64,000 nucleotides of DNA. Source: Hormiphora californensis. Its lineage: Eukaryota; Ctenophora; Tentaculata; Cydippida; Pleurobrachiidae. The DNA lies in assembly GCA_020137815.1 (NCBI GenBank), contig CM035360.1, forward strand, positions 6,521,059 to 6,585,058, in the 5' to 3' direction. Positions 1 through 18,666 of this stretch are shown here, piece after piece. A program made the position numbers and the translations under genes. The notes under the pieces were generated by a model that did not search any database, was not told the DNA's origin, and was given only the letters and a program-made list of their open reading frames with translations. Position 1 is the stretch's first letter. Each line of letters begins with the position of its first letter.

Positions 1-273
1 CGCTGACCTTAGAGAAGTGTACTAAACAGCTTTTTAGTAATGTAATCTCGATTTGAGATGGACCACGTGAAATGTGACCCACGTGCTTTAGATGACACGT
101 GAAATGAAACCATGTGATCATGGGAACGTGTTCCCATATGACCATGCTGACCGAAAAATGTGTAATATTTGAGAGTTTTCAAAGTTAAAAGTTAATGATT
201 GTCAGATATATATATTTGTCGTTTAGAAAGAATTTAAAATTCCATAAATTAATTACAGTTTTTTATCTTCTAT

Positions 274-1298
274 TTATCCTCTGAAAGATCCTCGGAGAGC
301 GTTGAGCACCTTGTAGGAGGCTCGGCTGTTGGGGTAGGCACTCAGACAAGTGATCAGGGCTCCCTGTAGGGATACACAGAGGTTAATAGAGGGTCAGAGA
401 GGTCAAGGTTGAACTAAATCGTGGCTCACTGACAATAGCACACACGAAACAGTTTGAAACATGTTGCCCTGAGTATAATTCACTACTTACATGTCGAGCC
501 TGGAATGCGACGGAGAGGTTACTGAACAGATTACCAAAGAACATCTTGTTCATAGCATTCTTGAGGGAGGTTGTGTTGGCCCTCTTAACCAGAATCTCCT
601 GGACTGGGAAATCATGGGTATTAGAGTTCAAACAAAAGAAGGGAAATAGGGTTTAGTTCAGGATACACAAACAAAGAAATGTGTTGCCCCCTCCACGTGC
701 TGCACTTGAAGCTACAACAGCCACTCTCCTGCACTAGAAGCAAGAGAGACACATCTTCTCTTGATCTGAAACATTACAATTATAATGGGGACATATTGTG
801 TTCTCTTACCAGCGGCCTTCTTGGTGATGAGGTCGATGATGTAATCGATGATGATAGAGAGATCAAGGTCAGCGTGGAAGGTAATGGGTCCCTTCACACT
901 AATCTTAACACTCTTGAACAGGGTTTTAGTGTCGGTGGGAGTCTCCACACTCAGCTGAAAACAGGGAGAAATGTGTTAGACATTGTTGGAGCAATGTTTA
1001 GATGTTAGACATGTTAGACAATGTTAGGCATGTTGTATAGCGAGAAGTGGGGAAGTGTCAGTGGGGGGGGGGGATATGATGAAAATCTCGACAGGAATGA
1101 GGGGATATAATGAGAGGGGAAGTGATCAATTTACAACAGCTGATATTTCATATAGGTACCTTGACAGGTTTAGTCTCAGTACCAGGAATTACATTTCCAT
1201 CCTTATCCAACAGTCGTCCTGGGAGGGAGTTAAGTGTGTTTGTCTGTCTCTCTAATTATCACACACTGTCACGAGACGCTCTCTCTCTCTCTCTCTTT

Positions 1299-1348
<50 letters not shown>

Positions 1349-3935
1349 GTGTATTTTAGTATTCAGGGGGACCTAATTTTAATCTTCATACCAGCTGCAA
1401 GAAACAGAACCGGGACTGCGTAAAACTGGAGCTAATTTTAACTACTTGGCACATGTTGGCCAATGTTAAATATGTCAACTTCTAAATTCAATATTCATAC
1501 TGGGATGCTTTCCTTGGAACACAACTTCTAAATTCATATTTCTTTGGAACTCATCAGCATTCCAATGGTTGCTATAGTTACTGGTTCTTACCGGAAGCTG
1601 CGATGGTGAATTTCATCTCGTCAGGCTCCACCAGGAATAGAGGGGCATCAGCAATAGTTCCCTAGAGAGAAGGAGTTGTGAAAGATAATAATCGATTCTA
1701 ACGTACAGAAGAAGTTCGAAACTACTCAAACACACCGGACTAATGTATACTTAGTTTAGTCGCGACCCTTCCTCTCTTTCTTAGCAGAGAGCTATACACG
1801 AGTTGTTAATACCTGGACAAAGATGTTCTCTCCAAAGACGTTTCCAAAGAACATCTTGAGGATGCTGGCTACATCCATGGAGAAAGAGGTTCCAGCAGGG
1901 AGGAAGGTCCTGGAGGCAGTGTTAATGACCCAGTCAGAGGCGGATACACACGCCATGTGTCCTGGATGAGGGTTGGAATTATAGTTGGGGAGAGTGGTGG
2001 ATAATTATAATGTCATAATGGGAAAGTTGTAAATATGTCAGACCCAACTAAGGAACACTACTTACTATCCTCAGCCTCGGGGATAGATAGGAGCCTCATT
2101 CCAGTTGTGTCAACGGCTTTGTTATTGGTGGGCCTCAACTCCAACTGAGGGGTTAGGGTGTTAGAAAGGTGTTAGACGGGTGTTAGACCGGTATAATTGT
2201 GTTCTCTATCTAGGATAGTATTGAGAGAGAGTTCTAAAATATCTCTGTCCCAATAAATATCATTATTCTCCACTAACTCACCCCAATTCCAGCCACCATA
2301 TGTCGGTTCCAGGACCTGAAGCTAGTAACGGGGAAGTGCAGATAAAACAGGTTGAGCACATTGAACTGGTCTGGAAGGTAGAGGGGGGAGTGTTAATAAT
2401 TTAGACAACTGCCGGTAAAATCGTACGGTTGGAAGAAGAAGGACCAGCAGTACCGACCCGATCTGAGGGCACTGTCGAGAATCAAAACGAGGTCTGGTGA
2501 CGCCAGACAGGTCAACACAATACTAAAATTACTTACTGGGAAGACTCTGGAAGACAGAGTTGACCATTCCATTTCCGTATTTCTTGACACCCTCACACAC
2601 AGCATTAGTAACAGAGGGCATCAGACCTTGCAGGATCATGTTAGCCAGATGGTTGATGATGGGCCTGGGAGGGTTGTGATGGTTTAGGAAGGGGTCTGGG
2701 AGGGAAGTGTTTAGGAAGGTGCAGGTACTTTCAAACAGGGCTAGGATCATGGATCTGGGAATGGAACGCATTGGAAAGAAGCCAGGAATGGTAGGTACTT
2801 TGTTTTGTTCGAGAGAAAGGGTCGAACAAAGGAAGGTAGGTACCATACTTACAGATGGAGATCAACTCGGGGACTCCCAACGTGCAGGGAACATCCCATA
2901 CCGTTAGACCTGAACTTTCCACCAGCAATACCTGCAGATCAGATCACGTGTGAGTAGAGAGGAGTTCATGGTATGACGTCACGTTACAAGTCACGTGACA
3001 CATTCTATGCTACCCAACAGTCTGTACCACATCCCTCGAATCTACCTCGTCTCAAAGAGACCACGCACTAACCAACAGATGAGTCTAGCTGGGCATTGAT
3101 GTTGTCTCCGTAGGTATCGAACTGTCCTGCAACCTTGATGTGCCCAATAAAGACGGGGATATACACGGCCAAGTTGGCTGTCAGGTGAACTCGAGCATTG
3201 TTCAGTTTCACTCCAAGTCTGAATGGGGGGGGGATTGTTAAAGTTGATAGGTGTAAAAACTAAAGATAGGGAGGCATCCGGCATACATCGCAAGGGAGAC
3301 TCCTAATTTAAGTGGTAGTGCTTTCTATCATGGAATAAGAGTATGGTATGATTATTACAACCGCGAGACCGAATAGTTTGAACTAGTGAGTCTCACAAAT
3401 GACTGCTCCCCGAACCGGTCTTGGCCGTGATGTTACAGTCATTTAGTATTAAAAGTGGTAAAACAGGGAGACTCGACCTACTTGTTGGCGTTCATGATGA
3501 TATTAACATTGGCAGTGTCAAGGGTCCTGACAGAGAAGTGTTCCACGTTAACAGGTCCAATCTGCATGTTGTTCAGTCTGGTGTACTGTTTAATAAGGTC
3601 GTTAACCTTCCTGATCATGTCCCTCATCATCGCCTCAACCTGGTGGGGGGATGGGGTTAGAGAGGGGGATAGAAAGAGGCCTGGAATCCAGGCCCTGGAT
3701 ATGCCATCGCGGAAGGAGTTTGAAACATGGGAGATGCAGGGGAGTCACCTGGTCGTGTGATCATTTCAAGCAAAATGACGGGTTCTTGTGATGACGACTG
3801 AAAATCGAAAACACAGTAAGTTACCTGGTTAGTACCAGCAGCGTTGAGCCTGCCCCGGACAGTCTCCTTGCTATATCCATGAGCCTGACCGGCCAATAAC
3901 CCAAGAACGACAACTAAAAACAAAGAAACCCTCAT
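274..3935 (-). CDS. BPI/LBP-like lipid-binding secreted protein, 13 exons
   Basis: Exons (5' to 3'): 3825-3935, 3482-3639, 3073-3218, 2853-2931, 2537-2664, 2282-2370, 2066-2144, 1813-1961, 1592-1661, 1160-1218, 810-954, 491-603, 274-363. All splice sites are GT-AG and phases chain without a break, giving 471 aa, close to the usual length of BPI/LBP/CETP proteins. The start was chosen at 3935 because it opens on a clean signal peptide (MRVSLFLVVVLGLLAGQAHG); an in-frame ATG at 3971 would place a poor hydrophilic leader first. Segments such as LMPSVTNAVCEGVKKYGNGM, the HFPV/FRSWN region and two MKFFG-like MFFGN motifs in the C-terminal half fit the two-barrel BPI fold. Members of this family bind lipids or bacterial lipopolysaccharide outside the cell; an innate immune role here is inference. 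The protein has no TM segment. Confidence 0.82.
1271..1346. repeat. (CT)n microsatellite
   Basis: Near-pure CT run in an intron of the BPI-like gene. Confidence 0.95.
2444..2510. mobile_element. 66-70 bp palindromic-ended short element, diverged copy
   Basis: Contains the core gatctgag.gcactgtcgagaatc and ends in cgccagacag, as do copies at 11399-11470 and 56651-56716. The left end is degraded. Confidence 0.55.
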
Positions 3936-4452
3936 GTTGCAATAGTGATTTAATGGCCAGTTCACGGCCACTATTTATTGAGAGGAGGTGCGAGTTTTAT
4001 CAAGTTGAGGGGGGTGTTTGGAAGATTTCTCAAAAGAGACAAAAGAAATCGATCACTGATCCACCATTGTTCGCTATTTAACCCGGGTGTCATAACAGCT
4101 GGGGGCCCGTCTTAAAAGTTGTTAGAGAGAGAGAGGGAGTTGTTATTGGGCTATTGGTAGGACGAATAACCAGCTGGGTGTGTTTAAAAATAATCGCTAT
4201 CATCTCTCTCCCCCGCACATTAAGTAGATCCCATACTTTATCGAAGTTGAATCAATTAAGAACAGGAAACACATATGTCATCTCCCCTCCACCACCTCCT
4301 ACAGCTGCAGTGATCTTAGAGAATTACCAAAAGCAACAGAATGACGTCATTTGGTGTAATCATGACGAAACTGTAGGGGGCGTGTTTATTAAATCATGCT
4401 CATAACCCGAATAACGCACTCTGCATTCATTTTCCTTCCTTGTTTTCCTAAA
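3936..4452. promoter_or_regulatory. divergent intergenic region between BPI-like and MMP genes
   Basis: About 517 bp separate the two head-to-head start codons, so both promoters must lie here or overlap upstream exons. On the minus strand an AT-rich TATA-like stretch (reverse of ctatttattg, 3971-3980) sits about 35-45 bp before the BPI-like ATG. No other element can be supported by eye. Confidence 0.35.
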
Positions 4453-7400
4453 ATGTTTGCGTTGCTTTACCTCCCCTGCCTGATATCTTCTGTAGTGTGC
4501 AGCAGCTATGACGAGGAAGTCAAGTCTGTGTTCACCTCAAACAGTCGTGCCAGGATAGAGTTTCTGAGGCAGTTTCGGTTACCTAGCAACCCCAGATGAC
4601 ACACCAACAGGCATCAAAACAATTGCAAATCTGAGGTATATTGAGGAGCTACCGACAGAGGGGGTGGATACCTTTATAGATCAGAACACAATACGAACCC
4701 TCCAGAGATATGCCAGTATTCCAGAAACATGGAGAGTTCGATGAAGCTACCTTGGAAGCCATGGCAACCCCAAGATGCCAAAACCCTGATTTAATGGATA
4801 ATAAACTAGCCAGGTTCTTCCTAGACGGGACTGAGGATGAGGAGGAGGGGAGACGGTTAAAAGCGGGATGTATTCCTCGGACCAAAGTGGGGTAAGAAAG
4901 ACCTGACATTTGGAATACGTGCATCCTCTGGTTCTGACGAGGAGAATGCTAGAGTGGTGAGACTAGTGAGTGCTGCATTTACTGAGTGGGCCCGACACTG
5001 CGGTTTAGAATTCACCATGACAACAGACAGCCCTGATATAGCAGTTAGTTTCGAATCGGAACAACACTCTCCCCCTGTTGGTTGTGCCTTTGATGGAGAG
5101 GGAGGGGTGCTAGCTCACGCGTTCTACCCTTCCCACGGTAGGATTCACATTGATGCTGATGATGACTGGAGTGACGATTGTATGCTTTACACTGTTGTAC
5201 TGCACGAGATTGGGCATGCCCTGGGACTGGGGCATGCCACGGATAAAGAGTCCATCATGTACGCCTTCTTCAACAAGAAACTAGTGATCAACTCATGTCA
5301 GGGTGACTCATTTAGATCTCTCTCTACGGTGGATATCCGGGCAATTAGGACCATGTATGGGATTAATGGTGATGAAGTGGATCCCTTGGTGGATGAGGCT
5401 AGCACCCCGACCCCAACTATAACCACCGTCCACACGACCCCCCAGAAGACGCAACCCCCCACCTCCAGGACGGGATCTGTTCCTGTAATGGAGGGGACAG
5501 GGGGAAGTTGGGAGTTAGATTGCGGAGGGTTGATGGAGAATGGGACACTGCTGGAGAGCCCAGTGGAGTACCTTGGGGCCTACCCTAATGGTGCTGACTG
5601 CACTTGGGTGGTTGTGAATCCTAACGAGGTACCAGGGATAACGATCTCGGTCCTAAAGTTAGATATTGAAGGAGGAGGGAAGGAGGGGTGTTTATCTGAC
5701 AAGCTGACTATAACTGACTCCTACTACAACCAGTCGACAACCCTCTGTGGAACCAAGTATGGGGAGACGATTGAATATCCTGACTCATACGCCCTATCAA
5801 TCAACTTCAAATCAGACTACCACATCCAAAGACAAGGATTCCGACTCATGTTCTCCTACTTCGAACCTACACCCTGTCTGATCCATATCTTCCAGACCCC
5901 TTATGTGTTGTCCCTGTCCTGGGTGAGAGAGCAGCTGGTAAAGGGTGAGTGTGAGGTGAGAGTCACAACACCAGATACCAGTAAGATGATAATGGCTGTT
6001 ATGGTGACTAGCAACAATACAATAGAAACAGTGTACAGTACTGAACTGAGTCTACTTGTCACGGAGAACTACCCAGATACAGATGATATTGAGTTATACT
6101 CGGTTGTGAGTGACAAACAATGCTACTTTGACGACGCTGGGAAGTGGTCTCCAGAGCTAGGCAGCACAAGGAAGTACCTCCCTGATCAGGATTGTGTTTT
6201 GAGGGGTGGAGGGCATATTGGAGGGGTGATAACACTATCAGGTGTGGACCTAGAGCAGGATAAACTGTGTTCATATGATTGGGTTGAGGTATATACAGTT
6301 GAGCATGGTAAACAGCGGTTATGTAAACAGGATCATGACGTCACGATACTCACTGACCACAAGTTTCTTATCTACTACCACACTGATGCTACCATAGAAC
6401 GTGGAGGGGTGGTGGTGAGCTATAGTTTTACCTGCGAGGTGACCCTCCAACCTTGTAACAATGTGATCTCCAGTTGCCTAGCAACCACAATTCACCCCAG
6501 CGAGGTAGCACGAGGTGTGAGGTGTGAGATTGCGTTACCTTCTAATGACCTCACTTACTTCATGTGTGTAGATGCCTCTCATCTCGTACACACACGACGT
6601 GGAGGTGTTAGGGACTGCAGAGACACCTACCTAGATATCAATGGGGAGATACTCTGCTCCAAGACCCACTCCCAGTTCATCACCAACCAGCAGATAGACC
6701 TCCAGTATGGTGCTACTGTTAAAAAGGGGTTGATGTACACTCTGGTTCCCACGGCAACAAGATGTGCTACCAGGGAGATACATTTCTCGAGGGCGGACAG
6801 GAGGGGTAGGATGGTGACATTACAGATAGATAGAGTTGAGGGTGGTGATGTGGAGTGGTGTGTTACCAAGATAACAGCTGCAAGAGGAATTGTGGTTAAC
6901 GTGGCGATACATTCTAGGGTGAGTTGTGGTTAACGTGGCGATACATTCTAGGGTGAGTTGTGGTTAACGTGGCGATACATTCTAGGGTGAGTTGTTGTTA
7001 ACGTGGCGATAATTCTAGGGTGAGATATACCAGGTCAATATATGATATGATGATAAGCTTATTCATTATTATAACCCAGCATTTGAATCCCTGAGTTGAG
7101 TTATAACATGATGATTATTGAGAGCTGTATTTAGAGAACACCAAAACATGTTCAACAATCAACACAACATCACATCCCCCAGGTCCGGCCAGCGCTGTAT
7201 TTCTATGATGCGATACAAGTGATATCAGGACGATGTACAAACAGCCCGGAGTCCACACGTCTACAAAAGAAGAAGGACAGTTTCACGCTAGTCAGGGGCC
7301 AGGGGTACCTGTGGTACAAGAGACAGATATCTGGGAGAGGGAGGCCGAGTAGGGTGGTGTTAAAGTTGACAGCTACGGAGGGGAGCATGGTTGAGGCAAC

Positions 7401-7752
7401 ACAAGGTAAGGGGAAAGACTGGGTTATGAGGCCTGAACAACAGAGATCAGACTGTATTCACCCCCGGTCCCCCGGAGTGCAGTTGCCACTTTGCCAGCTC
7501 TGAATACGATGACGACTGAAACTGTAAAGTTTGACTATCAGTATCCCGCTCACTTCCAACTCTGTCTCTATTTACCCGTTTGCCTTCCCTTTGTGTGTCA
7601 GTGTGCTAAAATTCTAACCTGCAGATCCCCCTCTCTGTCTAGTAGTTGTAACTCTGCCTTGTGCATCACCTCTTGTTCCCATTTCAGGGCCTGATTACTG
7701 GGACGCAGGGAGAGGCAGGCCCGTACCACGCGGTGGAATGGAATATAACTGA
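4453..7752 (+). CDS. matrix metalloproteinase with two CUB domains (frameshifted pro-region)
   Basis: Exons: 4453-6918, 7183-7405, 7688-7752 (phases agree; stop TGA 7750-7752). The leader MFALLYLPCLISSVVC is a signal peptide. The pro-region carries the cysteine switch TPRCQNPD (near 4770), and the catalytic domain has HEIGHALGLGH (5203-5235) followed by a Met-turn ESIMY (5248-5262), so all three zinc ligands and the catalytic Glu are present. A Thr/Pro-rich linker (5395-5500) leads to CUB-like 1 (about 5520-5865) and CUB-like 2 (about 6120-6440), then a Cys-containing C-terminal region. No hemopexin domain is visible; CUB modules are more typical of astacin/tolloid proteases. Three single-base frameshifts interrupt the pro-region (near 4582, 4730 and 4885), while the next 2 kb are fully open. 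Extracellular protease of matrix or secreted substrates by family. Confidence 0.78.
6893..7025 (+). repeat. 34-bp tandem repeat spanning an MMP splice donor, 4 copies
   Basis: The unit covers the last bases of MMP exon 1 and its donor (TCTAGG|GTGAGT). Copies start at about 6893, 6927, 6961 and 6995, the last slightly diverged. Only the first donor keeps the reading frame open; using the second would read through TAA at 6931-6933. Confidence 0.85.
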
Positions 7753-7954
7753 GAAACAATGTCATAACAGCTGATATTATTGGATTGAATTATTGAAATG
7801 TGTGCATGTGGAAATATACAGATGAAATCAAATATATATATTCTGTTAGAGAGACCTGTTTTTACATTGCTACATAACCTACACACCCTCTCTCTCTCGG
7901 TTTTGTCTTCACTCTTCGCGATACACAGTGCAGCCCCGGCCCGGTTCGTCTACC

Positions 7955-8029
7955 CTACTGGTTAGTCAGGTCCAGCTGCTCCTCTCCTACTGGTTAGTCA
8001 GGTCCAGCTGTGCCTCATACTTCCCTCTC

Positions 8030-8053
<24 letters not shown>
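7955..8053 (-). repeat. tandem copies of the EGF-Ig gene stop-codon segment
   Basis: The segment tactggttagtcaggtccag occurs at 7955, 7988 and 8031, units of 33 and 43 bp. The copy at 8031 encodes the C-terminus and stop of the minus-strand EGF-Ig gene; the other two lie just 3' of it. Confidence 0.8.
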
Positions 8054-15171
<7,118 letters not shown>

Positions 15172-15612
15172 CTGAAGAATTGAAAAATTATGAACTTTGA
15201 TCACTACAATCGTTGTTCTGTTTAATACACTGTGTTCCATTCGAGCAGTAAAAGTTTGTGATAATGGAAACCTCAAGTGCTCGATTACTGACGCTCACTT
15301 TATGTTATAGTACATAATATTATCTGTGCTAAATCTCAAACAGAAAATGAATGCTATACCGTTTAACTCTATAGCTCTCCACCCCATATCTGACAGCCCC
15401 ATATTGGATAGATCAATATCAGTTAGCTTTAATCCAAGTCCTATACCTACCGACTCCATTAAATTGATTTTTAGTCCCTGTCAGTTGCAAACTCTCAATG
15501 CGTATCCCATTTTATCTATTATTCCTTCTCTTCCATTTCTTTCTATTTCCCTCTTCATTCATTGAGAAACATATCTCTCTTTCTTCTGGTGAGATCATAA
15601 ACGATTATTTCT

Positions 15613-15712
15613 NNNNNNNNNNNNNNNNNNNNNNNNNNNNNNNNNNNNNNNNNNNNNNNNNNNNNNNNNNNNNNNNNNNNNNNNNNNNNNNNNNNNNNNN
15701 NNNNNNNNNNNN
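15613..15712. other. assembly gap (100 N)
   Basis: Exactly 100 N, a conventional placeholder rather than a measured length. Confidence 1.
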
Positions 15713-18666
15713 ATGGATGTAACCTACCCTCACTCATTAGTTACTATGACTCAGCCCTTTGCCCTCTAGCTTCCCTAATTCTATCTCATCTCTCTTACTG
15801 CGATCCATCCTTCACCTTATATTCGAACCCTATAAGCCCGTTCTCAATACCTTCTCCCCTCATAGACGAGCATCCCTACATTCCATAGATTAGTAGCTTG
15901 GTAACACAAAGTAAAGACCACTAGATGCTATTATTATTATTATCCTCAGAATACTATATCTAATCCCTTTTGAATGTGTCTTACTCCCCTCTTCCCGCGG
16001 TTTGTTATCGGATCGCGTTGTAGTAGTCTTTTACCGAGAGTCCTTCTCGCTCTAACTGTGATTACTCTAATTCCGCTCTTTACTACTTGTTTTAACTGCA
16101 TTCCGGAACTGTCTTTCTTCCTATCTGTGTGTCTGTACTGTCTTGGGATAGCCCTCTTCACACCTAATGATATGGCTTCCCATAAAACAGGGCTCAGAAA
16201 AACTCAAAGAACGATTGTCTTGGAGTAGGGTTAATTTGTGCACTGAGTCCGCTTTAATATTTCTTCCTAATGGTGACATGTGGGCTAGTATAGTTACTAT
16301 TGGAACTGTTTATGTCAGTGAGGACGAGATTGTTGGTATTTGATTGTAACTCTCCTTCTTAAAAAACTGAATTGATTTTGAATTTCAACCCCCCCCCCCC
16401 CCCACCTATACGTACAAACAATGCAGCCCCGAGCCTCTCAGTAGCCCCCGATCTGAGTCCCTTGCAGAGCGCTTCTTTCTCTAGATATCTGTGTGGGCTC
16501 ATTTGTTCGGATTTAAAGTGATTTTGGATGCGGGGTAACTCACTTGGGTCTCTTATTGAGCCCAGTTGTATACCGAGTTACTGTCCTCTCTCTTGTTCAC
16601 ACACTTTGCCCTTTTTTTCCCTCTCATCTCCTCCCGACCTACTTAGGGGGGCGTTGGGTCATTAGGCGGTAGAATGAAATTAGAGGTTGTGCGCCGTATC
16701 TCGGATTTCGGTTACCACCATCTATTCACTTTTCTGTTCTCCAATCGCCTCTCGCTTCGTCTTTGTGTCGTTGCCTGTGCGTGCTGTGGCACTCTATTGG
16801 GTCGGCGGCGTTCCGTCGACCCGCGTTGAACCCTCCGTGGATGCTCTCTTCCACCGGCTCACTGAACTAACAAAACGGAGGAGGGAACGGGGGCAATTCC
16901 TTACTCTACCACTCCCCCCAAGCACGGGGCGAGAGAGAGAGAGAGAGAGAGACGAGAGAGCTAGGATCGACGATCTATAGATAGAGATAGAGATCTAGGA
17001 TATATAGCAGATAGAGCGATATTCGAGCGAATATAGCCTTCATCTCGCTCTCGCGCTCGCTCGCTCTCCGCTCTTTCTCGCTTCTGCTCTCGTCTACCTG
17101 CTCCAGCAGACAAACGAGATCTCTTCTTCTCACTCCTCTCTAGCGTACATCTTCTCTCACTAACTTTGCGTGACCATCTTCTCCTCTCCTCCTATCCTGA
17201 CTTCTCCCTCTTCTACCGGGGCTCTTTCGTGCCTCTCTCGCTGCCTCCACTCCTCTACTCGATACTCTCTCAACCTCTCTCTCTTCTCTCTCTCTCTCGC
17301 TCTCTCTCATCTCTCATCTCTCGCCGTTGTCTTTCTCCCCTTCACCCTGCCTCAGTATGCGACAGGTCATCCTACAACTCCCTTTTTGCTCCGTCCTCTC
17401 TCTCCTTCATCTCTTAGCTTCGCATTTACCCTCAATTACCTTCTCTTATTTCTTCTTCTTCTCATTCTCTCTCCGATCCACCTTCCTTTCTCTTTTTTAC
17501 CCCTCTTCTTCTTCTGTTCCGCACGTCTTTCCCTTCTCTTCCTTCCCTCTTCATCCCAACCCGCCCTCCCTCCGTCTCTTTCCTCCCTTCTTCCTCCATC
17601 TTTCCTCCTCCCTATGATCACTTATCAACAAATAGACCTAGACGCGATAATTCACCGTAGTGAGTCTACCACATGTGGACTTATAGAGATCTATTAGTCT
17701 GTAGAAATACAGTAGACCTCTATAACACACGTCTTTAGTCCAAGTTGACTCTATAAGATCCTTAATTGTCACAAATCAACCCGGCATGGAGATATATACC
17801 AACCCAAAAATTATCTCCATATCTCACATACTATAGTAGAACCAGAGAGAAAGTGAGATATCTCTGATTCTTGCTCTTAGACAGTTGGTGACAGTTCAAA
17901 AACAAATAAGTGTTTCTTTTTTCCTCCCGATTGTTGTGTTTCAACGTGTTTTCTTACCTTTGTTTTCATCGGGGGACCCCCCAAGCTTCCTTTTTCTCGT
18001 TTTCCCATGGAGATATTAGGTTAACAATCAATGTTTTATTGTCCAATTCAGAGAATTTATTGACCTCCAGATCTATTTCAATAATATTTAACGGGATAGA
18101 GATATATGGCCCTGTTGATAATATTCTTATTGTGGACCCCATTACTGGGCAATGCGGGGCTAGGATCAGACATCATGTGCTATAGCTGTCAAGCTGCTGG
18201 GGGCTAGCGAATGACCTGCCCCGGATGAGATGGCTAACTGCACTCCTGCCCTGTTTCCCTTGTTCTGTTCTCTCTCTATCTCACCTATCGCGGGTGCCGC
18301 TCGTATGCCGCCAAGCGTCAGCCGGGTCCGTCTCAAGAGTGCGGAGACAACCAGAGGACTCATCGGGACTCCGTCCCGCCCACGAAGCGTATGATATAGG
18401 GGCATCGTCTCAAAGGCTATCTCACCGGTCCGTACGTCTCACTCATGCCTGCCCACGGAAAGGCCTAGAGGGGCGCCCGATACTGCTGTTGCGAGAGAGG
18501 TCAACGTCGTTTGTGCGGCTGTCAACGCGGTCTTCCCACAGCGAGAGCCCTCGGCCAATAGGATGGCGGCCGGGGATAACGCACCGTGGTATCAGAAAAT
18601 CAACTGATCAAGATCCCTATTTTACACCTACTGCAGTACCTTTTGTTTGTTAACTCCCGCATCAAC
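15713..18666. other. region upstream of the homeobox gene, no coding exon supported
   Basis: Contains a poly-C run (16389-16403) and long pyrimidine-rich tracts (17040-17600) whose open frames are low complexity. It probably holds the promoter and 5' UTR of the homeobox gene, but no core element could be fixed by eye. Confidence 0.45.

Noticed and set aside
64-101. Three CACGTG sites downstream of the BPI-like gene as a regulatory cluster
   Set aside because: Irregular spacing, and CACGTG is only modestly more frequent than chance across the window.
16687-16980. 97-aa frame as a 5' exon of the homeobox gene
   Set aside because: No in-phase donor linked to exon 18667 and no conservation signal by eye; the exon at 18667 already has a good start.
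17166-17697. 175-aa Ser/Leu/Pro-rich frame upstream of the homeobox gene
   Set aside because: Pyrimidine-rich low-complexity sequence open in several frames, with no domain.
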